In this document: positions 26,719 to 34,946 of the stretch, in pieces
Position numbering within the stretch: the stretch's first letter is position 1
Layout: each line of letters starts with the position of its first letter
DNA from: an uncultured Alphaproteobacteria bacterium
GTDB lineage: Bacteria; Pseudomonadota; Alphaproteobacteria; HIMB59; GCA-002718135
Assembly (NCBI GenBank): GCA_902511405.1
Contig: CABXEZ010000011.1
Location: 1 to 36,866, forward strand
Reading direction: 5' to 3'
DNA: 36,866 nt
Notes under the pieces: model-generated
Databases searched by the model: none
What the model was told of the DNA's origin: nothing
What the model saw: the letters and a program-made list of their open reading frames with translations, nothing else
Translations under genes and position numbers: made by a program

Positions 26719-26916
26719 ATGATTGATAGTTACTCAAGTCTTTATACACCTGGAATATTTGTTATAAATACAGATAAAAAAAATGAGTGGGGCATTGGTC
26801 AAATTCAATCGTCAATAAATGATTTAATTACAATTAATTTTGAAAATGTTGGTAAAAAAACAATTAATATATCTAAAGTCAATCTTGAAATAATTAATAT
26901 TAATGCAACTAGTTGA
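26719..26916 (+). CDS. DUF3553 domain protein (small SH3/Tudor-like)
   Basis: A 65-residue protein that matches the alphaproteobacterial DUF3553 pattern: YTPGIFVINTDKKNEWGIGQIQSSINDLITINFENVGKKTI, compared with the family's 'PGdwV.hP..pdWGlGqVqs..g..vtVNFEhaGk..i'. The repeated beta-strands suggest one small barrel. The form resembles the Tudor domain at the C-terminus of PcrA/UvrD helicases, but that is my inference. Function is unknown. It sits after dksA, and its last 14 bases overlap moaA. Confidence 0.8.
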   Translation: MIDSYSSLYTPGIFVINTDKKNEWGIGQIQSSINDLITINFENVGKKTINISKVNLEIININATS

Positions 26917-27895
26917 TCAATTTCTTAGAAAAATAAATTACTTAAGAGTATCTGTAACAGATAGATGCGATTTGAGATGTGTTTATTGCATGAAAGAAAA
27001 AATGAATTTTTTGCCCAAAAGTGATGTTCTTAGCTTAGAAGAAATTGAAAGGCTTTGTGACAATTTTATCGACTTAGGAGTTGAGAAAATAAGATTAACA
27101 GGTGGTGAGCCTCTTGTAAGAAAAAATATTATTCATCTTATAAAAAATTTAAATAAGAAAAAATCCCTCACAAATTTAAAAGAGATTACTCTCACAACAA
27201 ATGGAACTCTATTAAAAAAATATGCAAAAGAATTGAAAGACAATGGAATTAATAGAATTAATGTATCGCTAGATACAATTGTTAAAGAAAAGTTCAAAGA
27301 AATTACTCGTTTTGGTAATTTAGATAATGTTTTTGAGGGAATTGACGAAGCACTTAACAATAATATTAAAGTCAAAATAAACACAGTGGTTTTTAAAAAC
27401 TTTAATGAATACCAAATGACAAACCTTATTAATTGGGCAAATAGTAAATTATTAGACCTTACATTTATAGAGGTTATGCCTATGAGTGATACTGATATGC
27501 CAAGACATATGCAGTTTGTTAGTTTGGATAAAATATATAAAGAATTAAATGGTATTTATAAATTTAATCAATCCGATTACCAAACAGGAGGCCCATCCAA
27601 TTATTATACGAGTGACAAATTAAATATTAAAATTGGATTTATCACACCAATGTCTAATAATTTTTGCGCCACATGTAATCGAGTTAGAATTTCAAGTACA
27701 GGAAAATTATATATGTGTCTTGGTCAAAATGATTTTGTAGATTTTAGAGAAATTTTAAGATCAGATAGAGGTGATGATTTTATTAAAGAAAAAATAAGAT
27801 TTGCTTTAAGCGTTAAACCTAAGCGACATGATTTTATTATTAACTCTGAAACAAAACCTTACATTAATAGACATATGAATGAGACAGGTGGATAA
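26903..27895 (+). CDS. moaA: GTP 3',8-cyclase MoaA (molybdenum cofactor step 1)
   Basis: A 330-residue radical-SAM enzyme that makes 3',8-cyclo-GTP, the first step of molybdopterin synthesis. The SAM cluster cysteines are Cys22, Cys26 and Cys29 (RCDLRCVYCM). The second cluster uses Cys255, Cys258 and Cys272. The C-terminal Gly-Gly (329-330), which acts in the active site, is intact. The SAM-binding LTGGEPLVR motif is at 65-73. moaC and the other cofactor genes are not in the window. It overlaps DUF3553 by 14 bases and nadK by 1 base. Confidence 0.96.
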   Translation: MQLVDQFLRKINYLRVSVTDRCDLRCVYCMKEKMNFLPKSDVLSLEEIERLCDNFIDLGVEKIRLTGGEPLVRKNIIHLIKNLNKKKSLTNLKEITLTTNGTLLKKYAKELKDNGINRINVSLDTIVKEKFKEITRFGNLDNVFEGIDEALNNNIKVKINTVVFKNFNEYQMTNLINWANSKLLDLTFIEVMPMSDTDMPRHMQFVSLDKIYKELNGIYKFNQSDYQTGGPSNYYTSDKLNIKIGFITPMSNNFCATCNRVRISSTGKLYMCLGQNDFVDFREILRSDRGDDFIKEKIRFALSVKPKRHDFIINSETKPYINRHMNETGG

Positions 27896-28653
27896 TGAAA
27901 TTTCATTTTATTTCCTCAAACACATCGGAGGCTATTAAAGCTAAAGAAGAGTATATTAAGTCATACAATCAAACTGATCCCGAGTTAGCTGATATGATTA
28001 TCCCAATTGGAGGCGATGGTATTTTACTAAAATCACTTCATGATTTTAACGAATTAAATAAACCTTTCTTTGGTATTAATTATGGTTCAATAGGATTTCT
28101 AATGAATTCAGCAAGCAATAAAGATTTAAAAGATGTAATTAAAAATTCAAAATCAACAGATTTAAAGCCATTAAAAATGACCGCAAAAGATGAGGATAAT
28201 AAAATCTATGACTCAATTGCTTACAATGAAGTTTCATTAATGAGACAAAGTCACCAGGCCTCAAAATTTCAAATTAAAATAAATGAAACTACTAGAATGA
28301 AAGAGCTTATATGCGATGGGGTACTTGTCTCTACTTCAGCTGGAAGTACTGCTTATAATTTATCAGCTCATGGAAGCATACTTCCATTAGACTCAAAACT
28401 ATTAGCACTAACCCCAATTAGTGCCTTTAGACCTAGAAGATGGAGAGGCGCCCTACTCTCAGAAAAAAATATAATAGAAATTACAGTTATCAATTTTAAA
28501 GATAGAAAAGTAAGTGTCACAGCAGATAATATAGAGTTTAGAAATATCAAAGAAGTTACTATTCAATCATCACAAGATAAGAATTGTAGAATTTTATTTG
28601 ATAACAATCACTCTATTGAAGATAAAATTTTAAATGAGCAGTTTGAATATTAA
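27895..28653 (+). CDS. nadK: NAD kinase
   Basis: A 252-residue kinase that phosphorylates NAD to NADP, the only route to NADP in most bacteria. It has the GGDG motif (39-42) and the conserved CDGVLVSTSAGSTAYNLSAHG region that binds NAD. The C-terminal half is beta-rich as in the family. It is the compact alphaproteobacterial form, lacking the longer N-terminus of E. coli NadK. The start ATG shares one base with the moaA stop (TAATG). The 3' end is 2 bases from the convergent VOC gene. Confidence 0.96.
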   Translation: MKFHFISSNTSEAIKAKEEYIKSYNQTDPELADMIIPIGGDGILLKSLHDFNELNKPFFGINYGSIGFLMNSASNKDLKDVIKNSKSTDLKPLKMTAKDEDNKIYDSIAYNEVSLMRQSHQASKFQIKINETTRMKELICDGVLVSTSAGSTAYNLSAHGSILPLDSKLLALTPISAFRPRRWRGALLSEKNIIEITVINFKDRKVSVTADNIEFRNIKEVTIQSSQDKNCRILFDNNHSIEDKILNEQFEY

Positions 28654-28655
28654 AT

Positions 28656-29030
28656 TTAATCAGAGCTAAAAGCACATATTTTATTTTCATCTAAATCTCT
28701 AAAATAGGCATAATAATCCTTATCATGTCTAGGTCCTGGCAAACCTTCGTCAGTTGCTCCTAGTTTCAATGCTAAATTATAAAACATATCCACCTCTTTT
28801 TTAGAACTAATATTAAATGTAACCATAGTACCATTTCCAAAAGTTGCAGCTTGCTTATTATGAGGCAGCATAAGATAGAACTCAACTTTGTTTAATGAAG
28901 AATTTTTTGCATAACCAACATATCTATCAGTTTCTAAAACATTTTTAATATTAATAGATTGAAGTAACTCATCATAAAAAATTCTACTTTTTTTTAAGTT
29001 ATTAGTTCCTAAAGTTATAAAGCTAAACAT
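28656..29030 (-). CDS. VOC (glyoxalase/bleomycin resistance) family protein
   Basis: A 124-residue protein with the two-repeat babbb plan of the vicinal oxygen chelate superfamily. The start FSFITLGTNNLKKSRIFYDELL, the central VTFNISSKKEVDMFYNLALKLGA and the ending YAYFRDLDENKICAF (family 'y.arfrDPDGn.i..f') support it. The first metal ligand position, usually His in 'ldHv.l.v.D', is Thr here, so metal binding and enzymatic role are uncertain. No substrate can be named. It lies alone next to a tRNA gene. Confidence 0.8.
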   Translation of the reverse strand: MFSFITLGTNNLKKSRIFYDELLQSINIKNVLETDRYVGYAKNSSLNKVEFYLMLPHNKQAATFGNGTMVTFNISSKKEVDMFYNLALKLGATDEGLPGPRHDKDYYAYFRDLDENKICAFSSD

Positions 29031-29047
29031 TGTTTATCAACAAAAAG

Positions 29048-29132
29048 TGGTAGCCTCGGCCGGACTTGAACCGGCACTCCCAAAAGGGCAAGGATTTTAA
29101 GTCCTTTGTGTCTACCATTCCACCACGAGGCC
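29048..29132 (-). tRNA. tRNA-Leu (anticodon UAA)
   Basis: A class II tRNA of 85 bases including an encoded CCA. The acceptor stem GGCCTCG/CGAGGCT pairs fully with a first G:U. The D-arm has GTG/CAC, and the anticodon stem AAGGA/TCCTT has the loop CTTAAAA, giving anticodon TAA. A long variable arm (CCC-TTTT-GGG) is present, and the T-arm is CCGG-TTCAAGT-CCGG. It decodes UUA, expected to be the main Leu codon in this A+T-rich genome. It sits between the VOC gene and the CinA-like gene. Confidence 0.97.
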
Positions 29133-29150
29133 ATTTAAGAAAATGTATTA

Positions 29151-29897
29151 TCAGACAATAGAGTAATTGCCACCATTAAATTTTATCATCTTTATAATTT
29201 CTTTTTCTATCTCAGTTAAAGAATTCATTGTCCATGATGAGATCACAATGTTAACTCCGCCTGTTTTTGAGATTAAGTTAAAATATGGATAACTACCAAT
29301 TGAACAATCAGTAAATTGGTTTTGAATATCATTTAAAGATGGTGCTATCTTACTTTCAAATAAGTCAGTGTTTATAGTTGTGATTTTTTTAGGCTTACCT
29401 TTTTTTAATTTTAATAAAACATCTTGAAGCATTTGCTCCATAATTTTTGGAACTCCAGGTAAAACAAAAACATTACTTAATTTAAAGCCTGGCGCTGCTG
29501 TCATAGGATTATAAATTAATTCAACATCTGATGGCATTTTTGCCATCTTCTGTCTGCTAATATTAAACTCCCCTTCAGGATAATATTTTTCTAAAATATT
29601 ATAGGCTTCAGAGTTAATCTCATATGTTTTATTAAAAGCTTCTGCCAAACTTTCAGATGTAATATCATCATGGGTAGGGCCAATTCCTCCAGTCGTAAAA
29701 ACATAGTTATATTTTTCACTAAATAACTTAACTGAGTCGATTATAATTTTTTTACTATCTTGAATTACTCTAATTTCTTCAAGCTTAATTCCAGAAGAAG
29801 TCAAATTTCTTGCTATGAAATTTGCATTCGTATCCTGTGTTCTGCCTGATAATATTTCATCACCGATTATTAAAATGCCAGCAGTAAAAAGACTCAT
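29151..29897 (-). CDS. CinA N-terminal/MoCF-domain protein
   Basis: A 248-residue protein made of the molybdopterin-binding-like (MoCF) domain of CinA. Key segments are GILIIGDEILSGRTQDTNANF (8-28), FTTGGIGPTHDDITSE and the PGVPKIMEQML loop. The C-terminal nicotinamide-nucleotide amidase (PncC) domain of full-length CinA is absent, as in many alphaproteobacterial stand-alone forms. Related domains act as ADP-ribose pyrophosphatases; the cellular role here is unknown and the link to competence is only a name. It is divergent from map, with a 65-base spacer. Confidence 0.88.
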   Translation of the reverse strand: MSLFTAGILIIGDEILSGRTQDTNANFIARNLTSSGIKLEEIRVIQDSKKIIIDSVKLFSEKYNYVFTTGGIGPTHDDITSESLAEAFNKTYEINSEAYNILEKYYPEGEFNISRQKMAKMPSDVELIYNPMTAAPGFKLSNVFVLPGVPKIMEQMLQDVLLKLKKGKPKKITTINTDLFESKIAPSLNDIQNQFTDCSIGSYPYFNLISKTGGVNIVISSWTMNSLTEIEKEIIKMIKFNGGNYSIV

Positions 29898-29962
29898 ATT
29901 AGAATATATTAATTATAATTATCCTGTTATTTAACAAATAAAAACATTAAATAGAACATTAA

Positions 29963-30757
29963 ATGCAATCAGATAATATTCCTATATATAAAAAAAAAGA
30001 TTTTGAGAAAATGAGAAAAGCTGGAAACTTAGCTGCTCATGTTCTAGACCAACTATATGAATTAATTAAGCCAGGTACTACAACATTGGAAATTAATGAT
30101 TTTTGTCATGATTTAATTTTAAAAAACAATGCTATACCAGCTCCACTAAATTATAAGGGTTTTCCAAAATCAGTGTGTACATCAGTCAACCACGTAGTGT
30201 GCCACGGTATTCCCAATGAAAAGAAATCTCTTAATGTAGGAGATATTATCAATGTTGATGTGACGGTCATATTAGATGGCTGGTATGGGGATAGCTCAAG
30301 AATGTTTGTTGCAGGTAAGCCAAATAAAAAACATTTAGATTTATTAAAAACAACATACGAATGCCTCCAAATAGGAATAAAAGAAGCTCAGCCTGGGAAA
30401 ACTTTTGGTGACATAGGTTATAAAATTCAAGAATATGCAGAAAATAAAAATTATTCAGTTGTAAGAGATTTTTGTGGTCATGGAATTGGTCAACAATTTC
30501 ATACTCCACCAAGTGTACTTCATTTTGGAAATTTAGGAGAAGGACCAATATTAAAACCAGGGATGTTTTTTACAATTGAGCCAATGATTAACTTAGGGGA
30601 TTGGAAAGTTAAAATATTAAATGATGGATGGACAGCCGTGACAAAAGATAAGTCTTATTCTGCACAGTTTGAGCACACCATAGGTATTACAGAAGAAGGA
30701 AATGAAGTTTTTACTTTATCAGAAAACAATACAGATTTTCCGATAAATGATTTATAA
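29963..30757 (+). CDS. map: Methionine aminopeptidase, type I
   Basis: A 264-residue enzyme that removes the initiator Met from nascent proteins. All five metal ligands are present: Asp99, Asp110, His173, Glu206 and Glu237, plus catalytic His81 (CHGIP). There is no N-terminal zinc-finger extension. A 10-base direct repeat (AACATTAAAT at 29943 and 29955) ends on the start codon. No SD is present. purB follows after 8 bases and is probably cotranscribed. Confidence 0.97.
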   Translation: MQSDNIPIYKKKDFEKMRKAGNLAAHVLDQLYELIKPGTTTLEINDFCHDLILKNNAIPAPLNYKGFPKSVCTSVNHVVCHGIPNEKKSLNVGDIINVDVTVILDGWYGDSSRMFVAGKPNKKHLDLLKTTYECLQIGIKEAQPGKTFGDIGYKIQEYAENKNYSVVRDFCGHGIGQQFHTPPSVLHFGNLGEGPILKPGMFFTIEPMINLGDWKVKILNDGWTAVTKDKSYSAQFEHTIGITEEGNEVFTLSENNTDFPINDL

Positions 30758-30765
30758 AAAACAAT

Positions 30766-32058
30766 ATGATACCAAGATATAATAGACCAAAAATAGCAAA
30801 AATTTGGACACTAGAAAATAAGTTTAAAATTTGGACTGAAATAGAAATTTTAATAGCTGAGAAGTTATCAGTTATTGGAATTATTCCAAAAATTGCAGCC
30901 AAAGAAATAAGAAAAAAAGCAAAATTTAATGTTAATGAAATTAACGAATTAGAAAAACAAACAAGACATGATGTCAATGCCTACATAGATAATGTTAGTA
31001 AGTATATAGACAAACACTCAAAATATTTTCATCATGGTATAACTTCAAGTGACATAATAGACACTGGTTTTTCTATCCAATTAAAGCAGACTGGAGAAAT
31101 AATATGTAAAGAACTAAAGACTTTATTAAAAAATTTAAAATCCAAATCATTAAAATATAAAAATACTGCAATGATCGGCAGAAGTCATGGAATTCATGCT
31201 GAGCCTATAACCTTTGGATTAAAATTAGGATCATTTTACAATGAATTTAAGAGAAATTTAAAAAGACTAGAATTTGCTATTGAAGAGATAAGTATATGTT
31301 CAATTTCTGGTCCAGTAGGAACCTATGACAGTATTGATCCTAGAGTTGAAAAATATGTAGCATCTAAATTAAAGTTAAAATCTGAAGATGTATCCACTCA
31401 AATCATTCCAAGAGATAGGCATGCGTTCTTTTTTTCAGTACTTGGCATAATAGCTTCTTCAATAGAACGTTTCGCAGTTGAAATAAGACACTTACAAAGA
31501 ACTGAATTACTTGAAGTTGAGGAAAAGTTTAATCCTAAACAAAAAGGTTCATCGGCTATGCCTCATAAAAGAAATCCTGTACTAAGTGAAAATTTAACGG
31601 GATTATCTAGATATATTAGAAGTGCAGTTATACCCTCAATGGAGAATGTTGTTTTATGGCACGAAAGAGATATCAGTCACTCAAGTGTTGAGAGGATTAT
31701 GGCACCTGATATTTGTATTGCAATGGACTTTTCATTAAGCAGATTAAATGAAATTGTCACAACAATGAAAGTCTATCCAGAAAATATGAAAAAAAATTTA
31801 AGTTTGTTAGGTGGGCTGCATAATAGTCAAAAAATTCTTTTAAAATTAACTAAAAAAGGTCTCTCCAGGCAAGAAGCATACTTAATTGTTCAAAAAAATG
31901 CAATGGAAGCATGGAATAATAAAAGGAATTTTTATGATGTTCTAAAAACTGACAATAAATTATTAAAATATTTATCCAAAGAAGAACTTAAAAATATTTT
32001 GGAAATTGATACAAATAACAGTAAAATAGATTGGATTTTTAAAAATAAAATTAAGTAA
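30766..32058 (+). CDS. purB: Adenylosuccinate lyase
   Basis: A 430-residue enzyme of the fumarase/aspartase superfamily. It cleaves adenylosuccinate to AMP and fumarate, and SAICAR to AICAR in de novo purine synthesis. The signature GSSAMPHKRNP is at 261-271, with the catalytic Ser262. The N-terminal RYNRPKIAKIWT and the TRHDVNAYI and GITSSDIIDTG segments are typical of the PurB family. In many alphaproteobacteria purC, purS, purQ and purL lie between purB and bolA; here bolA follows after 36 bases and those genes are missing. Confidence 0.97.
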   Translation: MIPRYNRPKIAKIWTLENKFKIWTEIEILIAEKLSVIGIIPKIAAKEIRKKAKFNVNEINELEKQTRHDVNAYIDNVSKYIDKHSKYFHHGITSSDIIDTGFSIQLKQTGEIICKELKTLLKNLKSKSLKYKNTAMIGRSHGIHAEPITFGLKLGSFYNEFKRNLKRLEFAIEEISICSISGPVGTYDSIDPRVEKYVASKLKLKSEDVSTQIIPRDRHAFFFSVLGIIASSIERFAVEIRHLQRTELLEVEEKFNPKQKGSSAMPHKRNPVLSENLTGLSRYIRSAVIPSMENVVLWHERDISHSSVERIMAPDICIAMDFSLSRLNEIVTTMKVYPENMKKNLSLLGGLHNSQKILLKLTKKGLSRQEAYLIVQKNAMEAWNNKRNFYDVLKTDNKLLKYLSKEELKNILEIDTNNSKIDWIFKNKIK

Positions 32059-32094
32059 TCTTGATTTTTAATTATTAATAAACATTTAATTATT

Positions 32095-32325
32095 ATGCCT
32101 TTATCAAAAGAAGACTTAGAAAAACACATTAAAGAGAGTATTCCTGATTCTACAATTAGTATTGAGGATTTAAGAGGAGATGGAGATCACTACAGTGCTA
32201 CCGTCATCTCAAAATCTTTTGAAGGAAAATCAAAGATAGAGCAACATAAAATGGTATATGACTCATTAAAAGGAAAGATGGGAAATGAACTTCATGCATT
32301 AATGCTAAAAACAAAAACGGAGTAA
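32095..32325 (+). CDS. bolA: BolA family protein
   Basis: A 76-residue BolA protein, which forms a [2Fe-2S]-bridged complex with monothiol glutaredoxins and helps iron-sulfur trafficking or iron sensing. It has the typical DLRGDGDHYSATVISKSFEGKSKIEQHKMVYDSL core, with the conserved His in the 'HrmVY.aL' motif (here HKMVYDSL). grxD begins 2 bases after its stop, the well known BolA-Grx pairing. An 11-base direct repeat (TTTAATTATTA at 32067 and 32085) ends at its start codon. Confidence 0.95.
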   Translation: MPLSKEDLEKHIKESIPDSTISIEDLRGDGDHYSATVISKSFEGKSKIEQHKMVYDSLKGKMGNELHALMLKTKTE

Positions 32326-32327
32326 AT

Positions 32328-32675
32328 ATGGAAGAAAATAGTATAATTGACGTTTCAGAAAATATTAAAAATGAAATTAAATCAAATGATGTGGTCTTAT
32401 TTATGAAAGGAACACCAGTGTTTCCAATGTGTGGCTTTTCAGCTGCTACTATACAGGTATTATCAGATATTGGTGTAAAGTTTAGCAGTGTTAATGTTCT
32501 AGATAGCAACGAAATGAGAGAAGGTATTAAAAAATTCTCAAATTGGCCAACTATCCCTCAATTGTATGTTAAAGAAGAATTTATAGGGGGATGTGACATT
32601 ATTAAAGAAATGCACGAAACTGGAGAACTTCTTGAATTATTTAACAGCAGAGGAATAGACGTAAAACCTTCATAA
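32328..32675 (+). CDS. grxD: Monothiol glutaredoxin, Grx4 type
   Basis: A 115-residue monothiol glutaredoxin that carries [2Fe-2S] clusters with glutathione and partners with BolA. The active site is CGFS (35-38), preceded by VVLFMKGTPVFP. The glutathione-binding NWPTIPQLYV and GGCDI motifs follow. It has one of the clearer SD sequences here (CGGAG, 5 bases before ATG). It is directly downstream of bolA, and rarD follows one base after its stop. Confidence 0.97.
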   Translation: MEENSIIDVSENIKNEIKSNDVVLFMKGTPVFPMCGFSAATIQVLSDIGVKFSSVNVLDSNEMREGIKKFSNWPTIPQLYVKEEFIGGCDIIKEMHETGELLELFNSRGIDVKPS

Positions 32676-32676
32676 T

Positions 32677-33561
32677 TTGAAAACCAACTTTACTAGAGGT
32701 GTTATTTTCGCTTGTGTTGCAGCTATTTGGTGGGGTATGCCTCAACCACTTTTTTTTGATGAAATAAAACATATTCCCTCTTTTGAGGTCGCAATGCACA
32801 GGGGCGTTTGGTCTTTTTTTGTCCTTTTTTTATCACTTATTTTTTTCAGTGAAATTAAAGATTTCTTTACATTGTTTAAATCGTCAAAAAAAATTATAAT
32901 TTTAACAATAACCTCATTCTTAATTGCCACAAATTGGTTAGGCTTCATATACTCTGTTAGTATAAATAAAGTACAAGATGCTTCTCTAGGTTATTTTCTT
33001 ACGCCAATGATTAGCATCTCTCTTGGCTATTTTATTTTAAATGAAAACTTGAATGTAAGAAAAATAATTTCAGTTTCGCTAATGTTTTTTTCATGTTTTA
33101 TTCTTTTTACCAGCCTAGATAGTTTTCCATATTTAGCTCTTTTAATAGGTACAACTTGGGGGATTTACGGGCTGTTAAGAAAACAAATTGAAGTTTCGCC
33201 AGCTGTAGGACTTCTATTTGAGTCAGGGCTAATCTCATTATTTGCTTTGCCTTATTTGCTATATTTAAGCCATATAAATATTGGTTATTTTAGTTATAAT
33301 TTTAGCTATATTTCAATTATGTTATTTTTAACAGGTATCGTGACAATTATACCTTTGTTTTTTTTCAATCTTGGACTTAGATACACAACTTTAGGTTTAG
33401 CTGGAGTATTGTTTTATATAGCACCAAGTTTTCATTTCATCACCTCAGTATTTATTTTAGGCGAATATTTAGAAATGGAAAAAATTGTTGCCTTTATTAT
33501 AATTTGGGTAGGTGTAAGTATTTTTATTTATGATGCAGTTAAAAGTCCGAGATTATCTTGA
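32677..33561 (+). CDS. rarD: EamA-family transporter, RarD-like
   Basis: A 294-residue inner-membrane protein with about ten hydrophobic helices in the two five-helix EamA repeats. The opening ([26 protein letters not shown]), [28 protein letters not shown] and [11 protein letters not shown] segments match the RarD branch. The transported metabolite is unknown; the old 'chloramphenicol-sensitive' label is not a function. The start is TTG, one base after the grxD stop. The 3' end overlaps rpsD by 9 bases, tail to tail. Confidence 0.85.
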   Translation: MKTNFTRGVIFACVAAIWWGMPQPLFFDEIKHIPSFEVAMHRGVWSFFVLFLSLIFFSEIKDFFTLFKSSKKIIILTITSFLIATNWLGFIYSVSINKVQDASLGYFLTPMISISLGYFILNENLNVRKIISVSLMFFSCFILFTSLDSFPYLALLIGTTWGIYGLLRKQIEVSPAVGLLFESGLISLFALPYLLYLSHINIGYFSYNFSYISIMLFLTGIVTIIPLFFFNLGLRYTTLGLAGVLFYIAPSFHFITSVFILGEYLEMEKIVAFIIIWVGVSIFIYDAVKSPRLS

Positions 33562-34173
33562 ATAAAATTCGATAACTAAATTTGGTTCCATTGTAACTGG
33601 ATATGGTACATCATGAATTAATGGAGCTCTTAAAAATCTACCTTTGAATTCCTTCACATCAACTTCAATATATTCCGGAATTTCTCTTTCTTGAGAAACA
33701 ATAGCTTCCTGAACAATATTCATTTCTTTACTTCCATCTTTTAAAGAAATTTCATCACCATCTTTTACTGAGTAAGATGGAATATTTACTCTTTTACCGT
33801 TTACTTTTACGTGACCATGATTCACAAATTGCCTTGCAGCAAAAATAGTTGGTACAAATTTCATTCTATAAACAATTGCATCAAGTCTTCTTTCAAGGAG
33901 CTCTATCAAAATTTGACTTGTATCACCTTTAATATTTGATGCTTTGGCAAAAGTACTTTTAAATTGTTTTTCAGTTAAATCACCGTAATAAAACTTAAGT
34001 TTTTGTTTTGCAAAAAGCTGGTTTCCATAGTCAGATTGTTTTTTACGCATAGCCATGGCACCATGCTGACCAGGTTTTGTATTTCTTTTATTAAATGGAC
34101 TTTTAGGTCTACCCCAAAGATTACAACTTAATCTTCTGTCAATTTTATGTTTAGCAGATGTTCTTTTTGTCAT
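33553..34173 (-). CDS. rpsD: 30S ribosomal protein S4
   Basis: A 206-residue uS4 protein that nucleates 30S assembly on the 16S 5' domain. The N-terminal part has [20 protein letters not shown]. The central S4 RNA-binding domain has [41 protein letters not shown]. It is the type without the four N-terminal zinc cysteines. It lies downstream of trmJ with a 49-base spacer, so it probably has its own promoter. No SD is visible. Confidence 0.97.
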   Translation of the reverse strand: MTKRTSAKHKIDRRLSCNLWGRPKSPFNKRNTKPGQHGAMAMRKKQSDYGNQLFAKQKLKFYYGDLTEKQFKSTFAKASNIKGDTSQILIELLERRLDAIVYRMKFVPTIFAARQFVNHGHVKVNGKRVNIPSYSVKDGDEISLKDGSKEMNIVQEAIVSQEREIPEYIEVDVKEFKGRFLRAPLIHDVPYPVTMEPNLVIEFYSR

Positions 34174-34222
34174 TAATTAATGGGTATATAGAGATTAATT
34201 TATTGATGTCAAATCCATTATT

Positions 34223-34945
34223 TCATGTTTTTGGCTGATTTTTTAGCTTTTTATGCATCCCCCATAACATACGAAGTTCTTTTTTAGATAAACCAAATTT
34301 ATTATAGATAGAATAGATATTATCTATCATATTAGCTTTTTTCTCTTTAGGTCGGAAAAAGCCACTGGAGTCAAGATCGTTAATTAAAAAATTCATAAAA
34401 TTAGACAGCTCAAGTTTGCTTACTTTACTATCATTTGAGGAAATTGTCTCTTTGGTAGAAATTTTATTCAATTTAGATAGCTCATATGACATTAAGGAAA
34501 CAGCATGTGATAAATTAAGTGATTTATTTGAATAATTAGTAGGAATAGTAAATAAAAAATTAGCCAATCTAATATCTTGATTTGATAATCCTGAGTTTTC
34601 AGGGCCAAATAAAATTGCGATATTCTTAAAATCAATTATTTTTTTTTGTAATGTATTAAAATTATAATATATTTTTTTTGTCAAAAAACGTTTTCTATTA
34701 GAAGTTGCAATAACTAAATCAAATTTAGAAACTGCTTCATCTAAATTATTATAAACTTTAGCTTTATTAATTATTTTATCAGCATGTTTAGCAGAAGTTT
34801 CAGCTTTTTTACTCGGCCATCCATCTCTAGGATTAACAATTAACAATTTAGACAATCCAAAGTTATCCATTGCTCTAGCAGCCATTCCGATATTTTCAGA
34901 AAGCTGAGGTCTTACAAGAACAATAGTCGGATTTATTTTTTTCAA
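34223..34945 (-). CDS. trmJ: RNA 2'-O-methyltransferase of the TrmJ (SpoU/TrmH) family
   Basis: A 240-residue SPOUT-class methyltransferase. The N-terminal VLVRPQLSENIGMAARAMDNFG (motif 1), central ILFGPENSGLSNQDI (motif 2) and LNLSHAVSLMSYEL (motif 3) form the knotted SAM site. A C-terminal helical extension (FFRPKEKKANMIDNIYSIYNKFGLSKKELRMLWGM) is typical of TrmJ. TrmJ modifies nucleotide 32 of the tRNA anticodon loop. Exact target is inferred from the family. It starts one base after cimA ends. Confidence 0.9.
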   Translation of the reverse strand: MKKINPTIVLVRPQLSENIGMAARAMDNFGLSKLLIVNPRDGWPSKKAETSAKHADKIINKAKVYNNLDEAVSKFDLVIATSNRKRFLTKKIYYNFNTLQKKIIDFKNIAILFGPENSGLSNQDIRLANFLFTIPTNYSNKSLNLSHAVSLMSYELSKLNKISTKETISSNDSKVSKLELSNFMNFLINDLDSSGFFRPKEKKANMIDNIYSIYNKFGLSKKELRMLWGMHKKLKNQPKT

Positions 34946-34946
34946 T

